Assembly (NCBI GenBank): GCA_037179335.1
Contig: JAKZHN010000003.1
Span: 992,001 to 1,056,000, forward strand
Length of the DNA: 64,000 nucleotides
Direction of reading: 5' to 3'
DNA from: Cyclaneusma minus
Taxonomy: Eukaryota; Ascomycota; Leotiomycetes; Marthamycetales; Marthamycetaceae
Below the pieces are notes generated by a model. That model saw only the letters and a program-made list of their open reading frames with translations, ran no database searches and was not told where the DNA came from. Shown in pieces: positions 1 to 11,690 of the stretch; the stretch's first letter is position 1, and each line of letters opens with the position of its first letter. The translations under genes and the position numbers were made by a program.

Positions 1-3000
1 CCCCGAGAAGTTCGCGCTGACGATCCTGTAACATCTCGTTCCGCCGAATGCGCAAGGTCACTGTTTCGTGGTCGCCTGCGGAGGTACGAGTCGAAGGAAC
101 GCCAAAAAGAAGTGCGAGAATCTCGACCGCTATGGCAAGAGGCACGAGGGTGCTGGCTCGAGTTTTTTCAGACCCAAGTAAGGTGACAGTGCTTTCGAAC
201 AGCTGGTCAAAGCTGAGGCTGCCGGTACCAATCAAGGTACTGAGCACCGGGCGAACTGCTGAGTCTTGGGCGCGCTGCAGAAACTTCTCGAGCCATGATA
301 CCATGAGGCCATCGTATACCTGAGCATCGAAAGCTTTCAACCGGACCAACTGAAGGCCGCAAGAGTATTGTTTATTGAATTTCTCGACACTTGAACTTTC
401 CAGCCGTCCCAGGATGACTTGGAACAGCCGCTCCAGGAGTGCGGCATCCATATTAGTGCCGCTTGCGAGAATTTTGTCGATATCATCTGGCTCTGTGTTT
501 TGGATGGTCTCTGCGGTATGATCGGATACCGGGGAGCACGCGTCGATGGCGCTTCTCTGAATGAGTTCCTGGGACAATTGCGAGGCAATATACGAATGTC
601 CAGGAAGACTGTTTGCAAGATGAGACAGAGGCGCCAGTATGACTTGAATGTCCTCTCGCTGGTCAGATTTCAGACCTCGGAAACGGTCCAGCAAGACGTC
701 GAAGATGTCTTTGGCAGCCCCTATCGCGGTCATCACTTGGACATGAAGGTTCAAGATGTTGGCCACGGCAGCCAGAGTCGGTACGTTGCCAGAGTATGCA
801 CTCATTTTCAAAATGTCCGCTAACATGGAAAAGTCGCCCATCATTTCGAGATCATGCTCTATTCGGTCCAGCTCATCTGGCGAAACAATGTCCGAATGGT
901 CATGAGACGCCAGATTTCCTTTCCATATATTGGTGCAGTCGGATTTAGCTTCTTTCTTCCGCTCATGAATCGAAGACCGGAGCCACAACCCAATGTCCGA
1001 TTTGCTGGATCGGGAAAGCGTTGAGAGCCCATTCGAACCTATATGCTGTGTGGAATAACTCGATGTTTCCTGGACGTCCTTCTTGGAAGAAGCTCTGAGC
1101 AAAAAGTTCTCCATTTCCTCAATATAAGTTTCAACGTATTCATCCTCATCGTCCGGAAAGGATACTCGAGCAAGAAGACTGTCTCTCAGATCCATGACAC
1201 TATCACTGAGATTGTGGGTGGGGAGCTCCACTAGTAGGCGTGTTGCCGGGGATGCATCTGTTGCCAGATCTGCAGCACTATGAATGCCCCCCCTCGCAAT
1301 CAACCACTGTAGATATCTCGCCACAGAGAAGTGTTCGGACCGCACCAGTTCCGAGACCAGATGGAAGACTGCCGCATTTGACTGACTTGACGAATCGTGA
1401 GGTTGAGAGTCGAGAAACTCCAAAATCACACCATTCACGTCGACTCCATGCCTACTCCAGGCTCTCATCAGACGTACGGCAATGTATACTCTGACAAGAC
1501 CCGGACGATAGGAGGTTGTGGCCCAGTCAAGTACAGTTTGTACAAGAACGGAATGATCGATAGCGGCTTCCCAACACTGCTTTGCAAGTTCCTCACAGAA
1601 GGGTCTGTGCAAATACGAGTCGAGTAATTGCACGACCTGTTGACGCGACGTGGACCTTTTGACGGTGCTCGAGTCACTAAGTCGACTGGTGCGTCGGTTT
1701 ATAGAGTCGAACACTCTCCTAGTCTGGTGGTCGGACGGAGCTATGCAGCCCTCTATGATGTCTCTGTATTTACTCCAGGACGATATGCATATAAAGTTCT
1801 CCGGATGGCGCCGCAGGAGGTCCTTCAGAAGCTCAGCGATCCGATCACTAATAGGCGACAAGATATCTTTGTCTTGATTATTGCAACCCTGTCACGAATT
1901 ATCAGTAATGAACGGCTAGGGATACAACACTGAAACCTACAGCCTGGAGATGGATGCATAGCGCATTTACGAGGCGACGGCCATGCTTGCGTTGCTGGAG
2001 AAGATGCGGCCAATAAATCTGAGTAGTTAAGATCCATATGGGAATTTTTGAAAGAGGGGAATTCTCAAGCGTATTCACAACCCAGTCCAAATAATGATCT
2101 CTGTCTAGCAATTGCTCCGAGTAGAGATGAGCGGCTAATCGAACACTGGGAATATAGGTCAGTTTTACAGGTCCGTTTTTAGACTAGAACCAGAATATAT
2201 AAACCAAAGGGGGAGGTGAAAACTTGTCAACTTACGCGTAATTGACCTGAGCTCTCCATTCTGGCTTGCCACAAGAATTCACTACACCATCGATGAATTG
2301 CTCCACAAACACAGTCCAGTCGCGAATCCACTTTGCTTCACCACCAATAGCAAAAGCGCCACTGGCCCCCTTTCTCTTAAAAGCCCTGATCTCATTGGCA
2401 CCAACACATTTTGCCAGCCAGACTGCTCGTTCAGTGGGAACATTTTTATTGAGACATTGATCTAAAAGAATTTTCCCCCGGATTCCATGGGGTATCGTAC
2501 GACTAAGGCGCCTCAAGGGAGTCGCGGGATTAGCTAGTTCGCGCAACCAAGCCTCACGCTTGGTATCTGTGAGAGTTACACGCGGAGGTGGCTTAAAGGT
2601 AGGTTTCGAACTGATTTGGCCATGGGATCTTCTCAGAGAAAGTACGCCGGTAAAAAGTGCCGAGAGATTGTCCAAATTCTTCTTCTGTTTCAAAGCTGGG
2701 AATATTGAAGCCCGAGCGGAGCCCGTCTCATTTTGTGAAGGCAGTAGTCTATCGGAATAGCCCTGTCGTATGATACTCTCGGAAAAGCGGTCCTCGGGGT
2801 GATCACCAGTCCAGGGAAAGAAGTCGGCATATCCATTAGGAGGATAACGGGAAGCGATTGCTGGGGGTTCTAAATTGAAGGGTTTTGGCCGTGCGTCTTT
2901 TTTCAAGGTATTATGTGCATGTGGCCGCGGTTCTGCGATAGATGATATAGATGGCCGCTCAGGTCTTGTGGGCATAGGCAGAGAGGCTTCGCCGCGGTTG

Positions 3001-3422
3001 ATGGCATGTGCTGCAATATTAAGGGCGGCAGCATCTGGAGTCGAAGCGGAGTAGTGGTATGGTAGTTTTGGCCGACCTCGTGGTAAAAGGGGCGGCTTTG
3101 GTGTCGATGGCTCATTTGGTCTCGAGTTCGAGTTTGGGTGAAAGCTGGACGGCGCATCCGAATCTCTGGATGATATCTCCAATTTCAGGCGTGAGCCGCT
3201 GAACTTCGACGAGGCATGTCTGCCGTTGGCGGATTCGGCACCGTCCGAGGTCAAATCCACAAGATTGTCCGTCTTCTTAACAGGAGAGCTAGGACGAAAG
3301 GGCTGATGCTGCTGCTGTTGCGAGAGAGCGCGATGTGGTGCTGGCCGGGGCGGCTGAGCACTGCTGCTCATCGAACGCTGCTGGGCCGGTCGCTGGACAC
3401 CAGCTGGAGGTCTCGAGGTCAT
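1..3422 (-). CDS. MED12: Mediator subunit 12 (Srb8), 5' part, cut by the window edge
   Basis: MED12/Srb8 is the scaffold of the Mediator CDK8 kinase module in the nucleus. About 1,090 residues are visible in three exons: 3422-2236, 2145-1941 and 1888 down to base 1, with introns of 90 and 52 nt. I read the third exon as an uninterrupted frame to the edge, so the 3' end lies outside. The N-terminus is Gln/Pro/Ser-rich and disordered. It is followed by the conserved Med12 block: NGYADFFPWTG near residue 190, PPRVTLTDTKREAWLREL, the segment IPHGIRGKILLDQCL, and AVWLAKCVGANEIRAFKRKG. Across the first splice the frame gives AVRLAAHLYSEQLLDRDHYL, and exon 3 has HPENFICISSWSKYRDI. I chose the ATG at 3422 (MTSRPPAGVQ). 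The frame stays open upstream to an ATG at 3650, which could add 76 residues but more likely is leader. Confidence 0.93.
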
Positions 3423-4700
3423 CGCAGGAGCGGGCAATAACGCGCCATGCCTCCGGGGCGTGTACCGAAGCTCGAATATCAGAAGGTCCGGGCCCGCAGT
3501 AGTCGAGCCATATTCTTGGAGGTCTGTCTTATATAAAAGTGGCGAGGTAAGCGGAGGAGTTGAGAATACTCGAGGTTGTTTGGGGGTCGTCTCGATGGAA
3601 CGAGAGGGGGCGGTTGAAAGGACTTGGGTGTTCGGGAATGGTGGTACCAAAGAGGGTGGTGAGAATCAGAGCGATCAGATCAGCCTCCCGCTTATGTTGA
3701 TGCTGTGAAGTCGGAGCACGGCTAAAGACGTTAACACGCAGGGTTCACTGTGGGGTCACCCCCCGAATTCCGATTAAACCACGTCCGGACTGTGTCCTCT
3801 TGGCATTTTACCACGAGGCGGCGGGCCTGAATGCCTTGTCTCCAGTCGGGGGCCTGTATCCAATGATTCAAATCTTCTTGTTTTATAACTTTGAGACCGT
3901 CAGGCCGAGGACAGCGTTCGAATACGGGTTGCCAATTTGGCAACGACTGCAATAAGGCAATTCCGGCTATCAACGACTTTCACAAACCGCACAAACTGAC
4001 TTTCGGGCGCCGGACGGCCCGCGGAAGCTTGTTGCGTCATGGCGACGCTATTTTGCACGATATATAATACCAATATTATTTCCGATTCCTGACCCCAGCT
4101 TCACATTTCCCGTACAGTCATCGGCCAAAAGGACATGCTTAATGGTGAGCAACGGTATGCTGATGACTACAAATCTGTGGTGTCAGACTCAATATTTCTC
4201 AACCAGTATATGTTCTTAGGCGTCCATCTTTGCTTTGGATTATTGCTCAAGCCTGGCTTAGGATTATTGCTCAATAATTGTTGCTCAGAATGAGTCTCGA
4301 GACTCATGTCGACCTCTTTTGGCGATATCCGGATGCTCAACGAAACGGCGCCGGGCATCTTTAGACCCCTGCTGTAGATCCCGATTAGCGGCTGTACATG
4401 TACCAGAAAAATGCCTATCATGCTAGACTACACTGAACGTGCAATATTTGCAGTGTTGTCTGTCTGGAATTTACCAACCACAGTACTTACTTTCTGAGCC
4501 TCTATCGGACCACGACTCTCAGAAAAGGGGTTGCGTCCCGAGCCTTGTTGATAAGCTAAACCCAAAAAGCCAATGCGACAACGCGAATCCTCTGCGAAGG
4601 CTACACATCGATTCACTTGCTATGCAAAACTACATGCTAACTCAGCATAATCCCAGCATTTCCATGGCATAGCCTGTCAATTGACTTCATACCGCCCGTC
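3423..4700. promoter_or_regulatory. Divergent intergenic region MED12 / CENP-T
   Basis: This 1.28 kb stretch separates two divergently transcribed genes and must hold both promoters and 5' leaders. Small ORFs exist on both strands but none has recognisable features. A short direct repeat lies at 4237-4290 and is listed separately. Confidence 0.5.
4237..4290. repeat. Short direct repeat, 24-bp period
   Basis: The 14-mer GGATTATTGCTCAA occurs at 4237-4250 and again at 4261-4274, 24 bp apart. A partial third copy (TTGTTGCTCAG) follows. It lies in the MED12/CENP-T intergenic region. Its function is unknown. Confidence 0.6.
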
Positions 4701-6605
4701 ATGTCTGCCCGACGAAGTACCCGCAACAGACTGTCTGCAGGCGGCGAGACAGATCCCGCTGCTGCCGATGCGACCGATGCGACAAGCAATGCTCCAGCCG
4801 GACCGCGTCGACCGATCATAACCCCTCGGAACTCGACCGCCGCCGAGGAAGCTGAGAAGCCAAAGGAGACGCCCTATGCTGCCTTGCGCCAGCTCGCCAA
4901 TGTCATGGATGGCCCAGCTACGCCAGCTGGTCGCGCAGCCAGCAATGAAGCCCCCTCTACTCGCCGACCAGGTCGGACTCCAGCTCCCGCAGTTCGGACA
5001 CCAGGCGCTTCCGCCTTGCGCCCTGGATCTGCCAAACGTCCTGCCATCTCTACGCCACATGGAATAGCTGCTGCGCGAGGGGTCGAGACTCGCCGGGCTG
5101 CCGTCAATACACCAGGAAGGGACAGGAGACGGAGCGGGCGGCAGCAGAGAGAAACCCCTCGGGGCCTCTTGAGGCAACTGAGCAGAGTGCTCGCCCCCGG
5201 AACCCAGCCAATAGAATCATCGCCAGCGGAAGCTGAGAGCACAGCGACCGAGAGGCGATTGACTACCTTCACCCAGCTTGATGATTTGGATGAAGGCCCG
5301 GAGATACAGCGGCCAAGGCTCTCCTTACCACCGGAGGAATATGCGGAGGATGATAGCCTACTTGAAGAACCGCCAAACCAAACGGAGTTGCCAGACGATG
5401 AGAATACCACTCAACATTCTATTGAGTTTCCACGTCGAATGGCTGTTGAACAAAGTCAATTCCCGCGTACCAGTTTCGGGACTATCAGGATGAGCGATCG
5501 TTTTGGAGACGGAGGCATGAATGAGCTGGGTATGGGAGATCTTCAGGGCGAGGTTCCGGACTCAAGTTTTATTGGACAAGGGGGCGATGACTCTTTTCCA
5601 GATATGGATGATGACCAGGACATTACCATACCCGATGAGAGGACAGAAACTATCCGTGGAGCATTTCTTGGCCAAGGAAGATCCGGGCGTGTATCGCTAG
5701 CTTCACGTACAAGTGACATTCAAGCACCGGACGCTGCAAATGACGACACTGAGACTACCTTCGTGATGGCTGTTCCTCAACGAGACCGCAGTTCAGGGAT
5801 ACGAGACCGTAGTTCAGGAATCCGAGCTCCTGAAGTGGATGAAGCTTCTGAGCATGACTCTATCGAGGAAGACGAGGACGAGGACGAGGAAAACGAAGAT
5901 GAAGAAGGAGAGGATGTCAATAGTGATGTCGATGGTGATGTCGATGGCGACGTCGATGGCGATGTCGATGTCGATGTCGATGTCGATGGCGATGTCGATG
6001 GCGATATCGAAATGGAAGATGCTTCAGTTCTTGTATCAGAGACAGGCCAGACGAGTGCAAATCAAAGGTCTGCAGCACGGGCACCTGCACCGATAGGCAA
6101 GGAGACACCGGCAAAAGCAGTACGGAGACGTCCTAAGGAGAGGGTTGTCAAGGTCTCGAAACATGGCATAGAATACAAGTCACTACCAGCTGGCGTTGTT
6201 AAGAAGATGGCTACTACTTTTGCAAAGACCAGTGGCAGCGGCAAGACCAAGATCAGTAAAGATATACTTGGAGCTATCATGCAAGCCTCTGACTGGTTTT
6301 TCGAGCAAGTGAGTACAGATCTTGGAGTCTATGCAGAACATGCTGGTCGGAAAACCATAGATGAGAGCGACGTCACCACTTTGCTACAGAGGTATATACA
6401 TTCCTGAGGCCTTCCCCCCTATGCAAGCTTTTACTAATGTACATCCAGACAACGCCAGACCAACTCTACAACAACAGCGTTTTCGCTTGCTCAAAAACAT
6501 TTGCCTAGGGAGCTGCTCCAGGACTTGAGGATGACACCTGCCACCAAGCCGAAAAGGAGCCGGCGGGAACTAGAAAGATTGGAAGAGGAGGATGAAGAAG
6601 AGTGA
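4701..6605 (+). CDS. CNN1: CENP-T / Cnn1-like kinetochore histone-fold protein
   Basis: CENP-T binds centromeric chromatin through a C-terminal histone fold (as CENP-T-W-S-X) and recruits the Ndc80 complex through its N-terminus. The gene has two exons, 4701-6391 and 6449-6605, joined over a 57-nt intron with branch site TACTAAT, and encodes 615 residues. Most of the protein is disordered and rich in Arg, Pro and Thr. An acidic tract near residues 380-440 is built from Asp-Val-Asp-Gly repeats. The histone fold follows at about 485-565 (EYKSLPAGVVKKMATTFAK, then TKISKDILGAIMQASDWFFE). The C-terminal exon supplies the CENP-T extension with LPRELLQDL and an acidic tail. That C-terminal motif and the overall layout support CENP-T over a generic H4-like protein. 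The N-terminal Ndc80-binding motif is not confirmed. Confidence 0.85.
5779..5825 (+). repeat. 21-bp coding tandem duplication in the CENP-T gene
   Basis: Two adjacent in-frame copies encode RDRSSGI-RDRSSGI. They differ by a few mostly synonymous bases (CGCAGTTCAGGGATA versus CGTAGTTCAGGAATC), so the duplication is not brand new. Confidence 0.7.
5923..6012 (+). repeat. 12/6-bp coding minisatellite (Asp-Val-Asp-Gly)
   Basis: The unit GATGTCGATGGC is repeated in frame with shorter GATGTC units inside the CENP-T gene. It encodes an acidic DVDG/DVDV tract directly before the histone fold. It is prone to length change because the period is a multiple of three. Confidence 0.9.
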
Positions 6606-6638
6606 TGACAGATTTGACATTGTAACTTTATGAGCATT

Positions 6639-7754
6639 TTATGACCAGTCCTTGTTCTGGCGTACTCGGCGGGCGGTGTCTGCTGGTGGTTTTTTGACAA
6701 CCATCCATAGCATTACGGATGTGGCTGCCGCAAGGGCATACCTGGGAAATGTTATTGATTGGTCCAAGGACAGGAGTTCATGGAAGGATATCGAGGACTC
6801 TTGTACATACCACGTGAATATGTACTGCGCATGGTTATTGCGCAGGTTGACCTCTGCCGCTCTACCAATAGGAATACCCCTGGCTTCACGATCATATGCC
6901 TTTATAAGATCAGGCGCTAAACCCACTATTAGCCCCCCTTTCCATGCCACAAGCCAAGAAACACAACTCACCCATAACCTCCTCGATCCACACCGCCTGC
7001 GAGCCCGTCAAAGCTGCCATCTGCGCCACATCTGGAAAGTAAAACTCCCTCTTCGCCGGGTTATTATCCGGCGTAAACATATTCTTCTTCCACGGCTCTC
7101 TCAGCAGTCCCTCTACCGTGACCTCTCCCTTTGGCAAACCATCCGGTCTGTCCTTCTGGTTCTTGAATTTCTTAGATATCCATCCTCTGTTCACCAACAC
7201 GGTACTGCCTTCGCCCTCGCGCTCAAGAGGCGTGATTACTAGGTAGCCATCGGTACCGTCGTGAAGGCGCGGGCCGATGAGCATTTCCTGGTCATGGCGG
7301 AAATGGCCTGTTGCGTAGACGCGGCGGTAGTCGAAGTCTTTGATGGCGGTAGGGTCGAGCCGGGGAGGGAGGGGCAAGGGGTCGCGAACGAGGCGGTCTT
7401 CGAATTTGGCTATTAGTTTGGATTTCCAATCCAGGCGTTGGACTTGCCAGGTGCCGAGGGCGAAGGCTGTTGCTGGGATGAGAGCTGGTGATCTTGTCAG
7501 TCGGGATGATTTAACATGGTACGAGCATTCGGGGGCGCACCAAGAACGATGAGACCGTAGCCATGCCTTCTCCCGGTTCGGACGAGGGTCGGGGGGTTGT
7601 CGACTATCGAGGAGAATTCGGGTTCATCTGCAGCTTGACGCCGGGGAGCAGACGATTGCGAGAATGGTCGCTGGAGGGAACATGGAGTGGGTCTGCGGGT
7701 AGGAAGGAAACGCGAGCGGATGCTCTGGCGCAAAAGAGCTTTCGAGGAGTTCAT
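6639..7754 (-). CDS. SHY1: SURF1 family cytochrome c oxidase assembly protein (Shy1)
   Basis: SURF1/Shy1 sits in the mitochondrial inner membrane and helps Cox1 maturation in complex IV assembly. Four exons (7754-7541, 7484-6972, 6916-6811, 6741-6639; introns 56, 55 and 69 nt) give 311 residues, close to the usual family length. The N-terminus is a basic, Ser/Arg-rich mitochondrial presequence. The first membrane segment spans roughly 65-85 and runs into the family signature ALGTWQVQRLDWK. The intermembrane-space domain includes RRVYATGHF, GPRLHDGTDGYLVITPL, VLVNRGWI and REFYFPDV. The second membrane segment is near 277-293 (WYALAAATSVMLWMVVKK). All splice joins restore family motifs. The gene is divergent from MIX17, another mitochondrial gene. 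Confidence 0.95.
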
Positions 7755-8218
7755 TCTTAATGGGAATGGGTGGCACGATGGCCAGGTTGTTGGACTGGAA
7801 CAAGTTCACTTCCAAACTTGAGATCTCGCGATGTTCGGTCGAAGTATCTCGGACTTGTAGTGGCGGCGCTGCTCTTCAGATTTGCATTCTTATGATTTGA
7901 AGCTTACGAGATATCTCCAAGTCGTAGCACTTTAAAAAAGCTTGCATATTATATACGAGTAAACGGTTTTATCTCAAGCTTCTTCAAGCTGTCTATCGTC
8001 TTGAAGGCATCAATTCCCTTCATCCTATTGGCCAAGCAAATTCACGACCTTGGCGCGGCCGCACGTGCCGAGCTTCAGCCTTCTGATGAGCTGCCGACGA
8101 CACTGGCTTTCTCGATCTTTCTCCGACCTCAACACTACAAGATACCCTCACTACTCGCCGTCCACCCCTCGAACATCCAAACCTTTCGAAACACCAAATC
8201 CTCAAAACAAACCTCACT
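7755..8218. promoter_or_regulatory. Shared divergent promoter region SHY1 / MIX17
   Basis: Only 464 bp separate the start codons of two nuclear genes for mitochondrial proteins read in opposite directions, so they probably share regulatory sequence. I identified no specific factor site. Confidence 0.55.
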
Positions 8219-8907
8219 ATGCCTCGTCAAGGAAGATCTGGTGGCGGCCGTGCCCCATCCCGCCCAACCGTTGCGCCAGCTCGTCCAAATGTGCTTCCCC
8301 CAAAGCAACAAACTCGCCCTGCCACCACCGCCGCCGCTCCTCCCCAGACGGCTCAATCCCCAGCTCCGGCTGCTAGCCAGGGACCCGGTCTGTTTGGACA
8401 AATGGCTTCTACCGCTGCGTAAGTGCCTACCTTTTACCCGGCCTTCGGATTACGAGATTCGCCTCGCTGCTTTCCCGAGACTGCTTGGTCAAATTTACGG
8501 GCAAGTTGCGGGCGAGGGATACACATGGGTCTTGCACAAAATATTTGGAAAGAAATCCGGCTGACGGATGTTTCTACAGTGGTGTCGCAGTCGGCTCCTC
8601 CATCGGCCACGCCATCGGTGGACTTTTCGGTGGCGGATCCAGCGCAGCGGCCGAGCCCCAACAGGCTGCCGTTGCTGCCCAGGACAACAGCCAGGCATCG
8701 CAGAGCAGCTGGGGCGCAAAGAGCTGTGATGTGGATGCCAAGGCCTTCACGCAGTGCATGGATGACCACAAGGGCAACATGCAGATCTGCGGATGGTACA
8801 TGGAACAACTGGTATGAGCTCTTGTGCAGAAAATTCAATAACCTAGAGTGTTCGGATGCTGACCCCTTTTGCAGAAAGCTTGCCAGGCCGCTGCTAGCAA
8901 TTACTAG
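8219..8907 (+). CDS. MIX17: CHCHD2/CHCHD10-type twin CX9C mitochondrial protein (Mix17)
   Basis: Mix17 is a small intermembrane-space protein imported by the Mia40 oxidative relay and related to human CHCHD2/CHCHD10. Three exons (8219-8418, 8580-8811, 8875-8907; introns 161 and 63 nt) give 154 residues. The N-terminal 60 residues are Pro/Ala/Gln-rich with Arg, as in the family. A Gly-rich hydrophobic segment follows (GVAVGSSIGHAIGGLFGG, 68-85). Two exact CX9C pairs are present, C116-C126 and C137-C147. The last cysteine comes from the 33-nt final exon, which reads KACQAAASNY. Cytochrome c oxidase or respiratory roles are known for the family, not shown here. Confidence 0.93.
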
Positions 8908-9558
8908 AGTGGGGTAGAGAATGGAATAAGTGGCGTTGACTTAATTGCATGAAATGGCTATATGCGGGCAATATCCTGATTGCCAGGGAATCAGCGATCG
9001 TTGTAAAATAGCATAGGAAATGGGAAAGACCCTCTCCATATTCACCACTGTGCTTACAGGTCCCCTTTCCGGTGCTTCCTTGAGGGCCAACAGGGGTAAG
9101 ATAAAACCCTATGTCTTGGGGAAAATCCACTGCGAGAAAGACAGGCTTGTCTTTCTGACCCGTTCCAGAGTTTGGAAGCTCAGGCGCTGCCTCGAGAGGA
9201 ATTTGGAAATCAAGGAAACATGGGAAAGTCATTGTTGCTCTTAATTTTGATGGACTTGAGTGGGTGAAACAAGTCTACATGTAGGCATCCCTCGGGAGTC
9301 AAAGCGACGAGTTGATCCCGAGTAAGAAAATGGCCCACTAGTGCCACAAATTATTGATTGATGAATCTTGCTAGGAGCAAATCCGGTGACTGGATACAAC
9401 GGTAATTCGGCTTTGCTTATTGAAATCTAGGTATCCATTGCCCTTTGTCTTCCCAGATATCGAACCCATTCCCATACCGCTTCTGCCTGGTTCATAAAGA
9501 CAAATGCAGCCTTTCAGCGCCCTACGCCTCGCTGAGGACTCCTGCATACCAGTGCTTC
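8908..9558. other. Convergent 3' intergenic region MIX17 / UBX gene
   Basis: This 651-bp stretch lies between two gene ends that face each other. It holds only short ORFs without features, and I see no RNA gene or repeat. Confidence 0.4.
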
Positions 9559-11164
9559 CTAATCCTGGTGTGTGTCGTCGGGCCTGGGCTCAAAGTTAAG
9601 CTGCTTGAAATCAGCATAAATTCCTCAATTTAGCTGTCACACCCACTTACCGCATTCCCGTTGTAAAGCTGATGATCATCAGGCCTCCTGGGTTCCTCCC
9701 TAGTGACAGGCGCTGTTCTCTCCGACGAACTCGCCGCTGGAGCACCTTCTGCTGCCTGATTCTTTCCGCCACCTCCCAGAACTCCTCCAATGGCACCAGT
9801 CACACACGATAGTAGTCCGAGGCCACGAGAGACTACGCCTTGATTTTCATAGGCAGACGTGTATCCCTTGATCGGCACCAAGATCAAGGTCGCGTTCGGC
9901 GTGAGACCAATGGACTGCACAGTCTGCTCTTCCTCCGAGATCTCGATAGTCTTGTTTGGCAGGGGTGTCAAGACTTGCTTGAAATTGTATGGTGCCACTT
10001 CGTTGCCGCATTTCTCGTCCACCCAGCGTCGTACTTCATTGCGTAGCGTAGCTTCTGGTGGAAATCGGGAGCGGATCGTACTGCCGTCGAATAAACGCAC
10101 CTGTAGAGCACACTCCGTATGCGTCCTAGAAATCGGACTCTTTGCTCCCTGGACAGTCTCTTCGGCTTTGGCACCCAATGCCTGACGTTTCCGCTCAGCC
10201 TCCTTCTCCCGGCGTTCTTTCTTATCATCCTCAACCCTTTTCAGAATCCTCGCTCGCTCATCCTTTGCCTCTTGCTGGCGTTTCTTCTGCAGCTGAGCGT
10301 ACTTGAGGTCGGCGGCCTTCTTAGGATCTGTTTCTGCAGCCTTCTCGAGAGCTTCTCGGCGGGCTTTGGCTTTGGCTGTGCGGTCAGCTTTCTCGGCCGC
10401 TTCTTTCCGAGCTCGATCTGCCTCAAGACGGGCTCGGCGATCCGCAAGGAGGTTTTGCACTGGAAAAGATGGGCCATGTGCTGCTCCGGATGCGCCCGAG
10501 GGAGTTGTTTGCTCTGCACTGGATGTCGTGGCGGGGCTCTGGGAGGGAGCTGCCTGTGAGCCGCCGTCCGAGTCAAGTACTGCCTTTACTCGCCTCAGAA
10601 ACTCTTCTTTGGAAGTACCGGTCGTTATGTACTCCTTGAGTTGATCTTTCCTACAAAACGTATAATCAGTCATGTGATCGCATTTGAGGCCCAAAACTTG
10701 TCTACAAGGCAACGAGAGTGAAAACCAATTCAACGAAATGCTCGAATAAAGAAAGAAATCTGGATTAGGGAACGGGAAGGAGTGGGGTGTATTTACTGAA
10801 TGATGACAAGGGTTGGCGTCTTGGGAATGGGAAAGATAGCAGCGAGGTAGCCAGCCTCAACCGAACCGGTCATCATTCTGAGAGAGACGGCCTTGTCGGC
10901 TAGTAAAGAACTGATCTAGAGTTGCGTTAGTATACGCGTGAATGAAGCTGGGCTTTCCAATATTGCAACATGAACTTACCGACTCATCGCGGAGGAAGTC
11001 ATCCTCCCACAAGGTGCTTTCAGCCTCATCGTCTGTCGAATGCGATCAGTTCACAGGCACAGTGAAGACATGGCGACAGATATACCTCTCACGAAACACA
11101 GCACCAGTTTCGACTGCTGGATGGCTGTCGCGATTGCACTCTGGAGATCGCCGTCATAAAACAT
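9559..11164 (-). CDS. UBX-domain protein with N-terminal thioredoxin-like (UAS-type) domain, UBXN4-like
   Basis: UBX proteins are adaptors that bind the Cdc48/p97 ATPase; UBXN4 (erasin) acts at the ER in protein degradation. Five exons (11164-11086, 11032-10980, 10915-10797, 10650-9651, 9600-9559; introns 53, 64, 146 and 50 nt) give 430 residues. Residues 1-110 resemble the UBXN4 thioredoxin-like fold (MFYDGDLQSAIATAIQQSK, LWEDDFL, IFPIPKTPTLVII). A long Lys/Glu/Arg helix at about 140-230 is probably a coiled coil. The UBX beta-grasp follows at about 245-330 (LQVRLFDGSTIRSRFPPEAT, then VLTPLPNKTI). The tail is Gly-rich and hydrophobic and may touch the membrane. The last exon (ending LNFEPRPDDTHQD) is inferred from a clean splice pair; without it the frame reads on to a stop at 9630. 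Confidence 0.88.
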
Positions 11165-11690
11165 GTTGAGTGAAGATATCTCAAATCCGAAGTACTGGGG
11201 TGGGTTGGGACGAGTCTGGGAGGACAGGGTGGGATTTAAGTAGATGAGGCTGAGTGCTGCAGTGAACCGGTCGGGCGTGGGGTGCCGGGCAATGCGGAGG
11301 CGGGTGAAGACTTGCTTTGAGAATAGTAACTCAGAGTATTCCTGCTAATTGGAGGGGGATCTGTGCACTGAAGGAGACCGAATGCTTTGATTGTTGAGAG
11401 AGCAATGATCAAAAGTACTGGAACTACCAAATTGCCACAATGGTGCCAAATAATCCCTACTTCCAGTGTCACCAGCCACAATGAGGTCGAGCCCCGCCAA
11501 AGTTTGGCGGGGTAAGGCCGGGCAAGGCTTATCGCAGCTTTTTTTTATTTGTCTCTACTCTTGTGAGAATCGTCATTTCACAGAGAATAGGATATTTTCT
11601 CCTCGGCAAAGCACTATTTGGCTTATCCATCTCCCATCTGAGAGCAACTACACTACAGAGAACCCCGATCTGAAGACACAACTCGCAGTC
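11165..11690. promoter_or_regulatory. Divergent intergenic region UBX gene / ADE1
   Basis: This 526-bp stretch holds the promoters of two divergent genes. Two 19-bp units of the dispersed AT-rich repeat lie at 11324-11361. Confidence 0.45.
11324..11361 (+). repeat. Two units of the dispersed ~19-bp AT-rich repeat
   Basis: TAGTAACTCAGAGTATTCC (11324-11342) is followed directly by TGCTAATTGGAGGGGGATC. Both resemble the cleaner array at 26744-26818 (CCAGTAATTGGAAATATTC) and keep the 19-bp period. Confidence 0.5.

Noticed and set aside
48..2111. Several plus- and minus-strand short ORFs in the first 2 kb
   Set aside because: They are shadows of the long MED12 exon on the minus strand, which has no start or stop inside the window.
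3731..3973. Minus-strand ORF of 80 codons upstream of MED12
   Set aside because: No family resemblance and it lies in the promoter region of MED12.
5917..6114. Antisense ORF with an Arg-His repeat
   Set aside because: It is the reverse complement of the Asp-Val coding minisatellite in the CENP-T gene.
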